From Trema orientale (lineage: Eukaryota > Streptophyta > Magnoliopsida > Rosales > Cannabaceae), in the NCBI GenBank assembly GCA_002914845.1, contig JXTC01000047.1, positions 489,914 to 553,913 of the forward strand: a DNA stretch of 64,000 nt. The letters are read 5' to 3'. Positions 61,722 through 64,000 of the stretch are shown piece by piece. The position numbers were made by a program, and so were the translations under genes. Each line of letters starts with the position of its first letter. Positions within the stretch are counted from its first letter, which is position 1. The notes below the pieces were generated by a model. That model was not told where the DNA came from. It searched no databases and saw only the letters and a list, made by a program, of their open reading frames with translations.

Positions 61722-63882
61722 ATGAAATGGGTAACATTGCTTAAGGACATTAAAGAGAAGGTCGGTCTTACTCAGTCTCCTTCGTCTTCGCCTTCTGCTA
61801 CTGCTACTTCTCATTCTTCGCGGGCTTCGTCTTCGTCATCGTCAGCTCGCGATAGCAATGCTCCTTCAGCTAGTCGAGCGTCCCTATCTTCTCCTGAAAG
61901 GTTTAATTTGATTATTGCTTTCTTTATTTTTGTTTTAAGTTTTTATCAGAATTTGTCATGAATTTCAGGAAGTGAATTAGTTTAATGGAGCAACTAGGTG
62001 ACCTGCTTTTAGGGTTGCATTGTTTCTCTTTTTGTTCGATTACGTAAGGGATTTTTTTATGGGTTTTAGGCATAGATGCTAAATTGGGTTTTATTCCTTT
62101 TGTTTATAATTACTATTATTGTTGTTTTGCTATCCTAATTTTGGTTGTGTAGAATTATGTTTTGTATCACTTACTAGATTTCTATTAAAAACTGATAAGC
62201 TACAGCATTGGAGATTTGGTCTTGATCAACTTTTTGGCCGAAGGGTTGTGCCCTTTAATATCCCCAGTCCTCTTTAGTTGCCAGTTTATTCATACATGTA
62301 GCTACTAAAGATTCTGTGACAGTCGATGTGGCAATCACCTTGAGTATTTCCTTTTACTGGTTTTGATATTTTGTGTCATGAATGTGGCCGGTGAGTGCTT
62401 TGCCTTGGCAGTTGCTTTATATTTATAAGGTGCTAACAGCTTAAGTAGTCTGTTTAGGGAGTTTGATTCTGTCATGGGTATAACTGAAATGGTGTTATTC
62501 ATTTCTATAAGTTGCTTTACTGGTGAATTCGGTTTCAACTTTGTATCTATGGCTCAGATGTACATTGATCTCGGTGGAAACCTCAAGTCATTGATTAATT
62601 GTTTTACATGCCTCAACTTCTGGAAACCTTGTTAGTTTTGATAAGGGAATGGTTCTCCTCTTGGTTAGATGGTGTGATAAAGGCACATGGAATGGGGTGG
62701 CTTGATAGTGTGGTTGTGGCTAGAAGGTGCAGAAGTCAAACTTGATGCAGGGGAATGAAGCTACAGTCATTGGCCTATGTTGTTTCTTAGCTTTAGTGTT
62801 GTTTCTTGTTATATTTTTTGGTTTCTGAGTTTATTTTCATGATTTATCGTTTCTCTAAAGGCTGAATACTCTAAACGGCCACGTTTTAGAGCTGTGATTG
62901 TTTTCCTTTTTATCTTTGGAAACAGAGGTTGTAAGGCAGACTAGAATATTTGATATTTTGAGAATTTTACAGAGCTTTGCACTTCTCTTTCTTTCCATTA
63001 GCCATGGATTTGGCTCCTTAATCCTTTCCGCTGCATCAAAACTCCCTTCATCTCTCCCTCTTTCGATTTTTCAGAAAAGGAGATTAAGGATTTTATAATT
63101 TATACATTGTAGGTTAAAGAAATCATAGTTTCTCATTTCTTAATAAAACAACAAAAAAAAAAAGAAACCACGATAGGATAAGTAAATTATGTCCCTATAA
63201 AAAAAGATATGAGTTATGGAATAATAAAAATTGATGGTTGCCGAAATCTCATGCATCAGTAAAAGATGCCGTGGAAAAAAAATGTAGATTATAATGTTAA
63301 ATTATCATGAATTAGTTGATCAAGTGTTTGTTGTGTTTTCAGACATTGGATACCTTGCTAATTGTTCACAAACTGTGATTAAATACAAGTAGCTGGTGCA
63401 GTCAAGAATTGTCAAGCTTAGATATTTGTATTTTATTACTTTTGTTTATGTTGCTAAAGCTTGTAAGAGTACATGGGAATGCAATTATAGTGTTAAGTCT
63501 TTAAAGAGTACTTACAATTGATCTAGTATGATAGCTTAAACTGTCCAAAAGCATTTGATTTGCGCACGTTCATCATTTTGTTTTTCTGTCTGAAGCTTAT
63601 AATCTTTGTAAAGTAACCTCATTTTATTTTCCCTATCAAAGCAGAGACAAACATGAACTGGAATTGGATTTCAAGAGATTTTGGGAAGAGTTTCGGTCGT
63701 CCAGCTCTGAAAAGGTGTTTCCTTAATTATTTAGTTCCTTTACCATCTGCTTGGAAGCACATTTATATGCTAATCGTAGTTTCATTACATGTGCAGGAGA
63801 AAGAAGCGGCCTTGAATTTAACTGTAGATGCTTTTTGTAGATTAGTGAAGCAGCATGCTAATGTAGCTCAATTAGTGACCAT
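61722..63882 (+). CDS. SPI: BEACH-domain protein SPIRRIG, N-terminal part (runs off the window)
   Basis: Three coding exons are in the window: 61722-61900, 63645-63714 and 63797-63882, phases 2, 0 and 2, all GT-AG. They encode MKWVTLLKDIKEKVGL, a Ser/Ala-rich linker, then RDKHELELDFKRFWEEFRSS, EKEKEAALNLTVDAFCRLVK and QHANVAQLVTM, which is the conserved N terminus of plant SPIRRIG/BCHA proteins (full length about 3,600 aa). The BEACH and WD40 parts lie beyond 64000. In Arabidopsis SPI acts in membrane trafficking, vacuole integrity and cell shape (distorted trichomes), and localises to endosomes and P-bodies. The ATG at 61722 was chosen because MKW is the family start; an earlier in-frame position has no support. 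A splice-acceptor-like TGTTTCAG at 61696-61703 suggests a 5'-leader intron. The first coding intron is 1.74 kb. Confidence 0.93.
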
Positions 63883-64000
63883 GTATGGCCACTTATCGTC
63901 ATTTTCTCATATGCTGCATTGATTTTCATGCTAATGCTTTCATTGTTTCAGTAGGAAAACCTTGTTAAGTTCAGCTTTTTGTTTAGATGTATGAATTGTT

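Overview
The window is nuclear DNA from a flowering plant, most likely a eudicot. It is AT-rich and intron-rich, carries plant-specific gene families, and its spaces are filled with plant DNA-transposon, SINE and LTR-retroelement debris. The species cannot be named from the sequence. I found no rRNA, tRNA gene, CRISPR array or bacterial-type operon. There is one assembly gap (46800-47442).

Four protein-coding genes are well supported. (1) 5847-7883, plus strand: a class A heat stress transcription factor of the A6b/A7/A2 type, two exons, 358 aa. Consensus and near-consensus heat shock elements lie just upstream. The exon 1/intron boundary has been duplicated inside its own intron. (2) 20854-24155, plus strand: an INDETERMINATE-domain C2H2 zinc-finger factor, three exons, 507 aa. 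(3) 29345-35905, minus strand: a JmjC-domain Fe(II)/2-oxoglutarate oxygenase of the JMJ31 type. I could follow it through 15 GT-AG exons (543 aa), including a 19-nt microexon, and there is a possible extra cassette exon. (4) 61722 to beyond the right edge, plus strand: the first three coding exons of a SPIRRIG-type BEACH-domain protein. A weaker call is a small secreted-peptide-like reading frame at 17201-17446.

The spaces between genes carry the mobile DNA. Positions 1-2240 look like an LTR-type remnant. Positions 12869-13274 form a large fold-back element. Positions 14270-14441 are a Mutator-type MITE with a perfect 9-bp target duplication. Positions 41181-41893 are a PIF/Harbinger-type MITE with a second one nested in it, next to a duplicated copy of the target that stayed empty. 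A diverged repeat family recurs near 14.5, 37.7 and 38.4 kb. Two tRNA-derived SINE-like insertions with target duplications lie near 57.1 and 58.7 kb.

The largest insertion is a Ty3/gypsy retrotransposon at 43780-52939 in minus orientation, with 733/730-bp LTRs and a perfect CATAT target duplication. A second RNase H-like domain and an antisense reading frame place it in the Tat lineage. It is an inactive-looking fossil, and a copia-like LTR has inserted into it beside the assembly gap. Its antisense part has its own TATA box, leader and intron-like interval, so it looks like a small host-style transcription unit carried inside the element.

The four host genes show no sign of acting as a cluster. 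They are independent loci: heat response, development, protein or histone oxygenase, and membrane trafficking.
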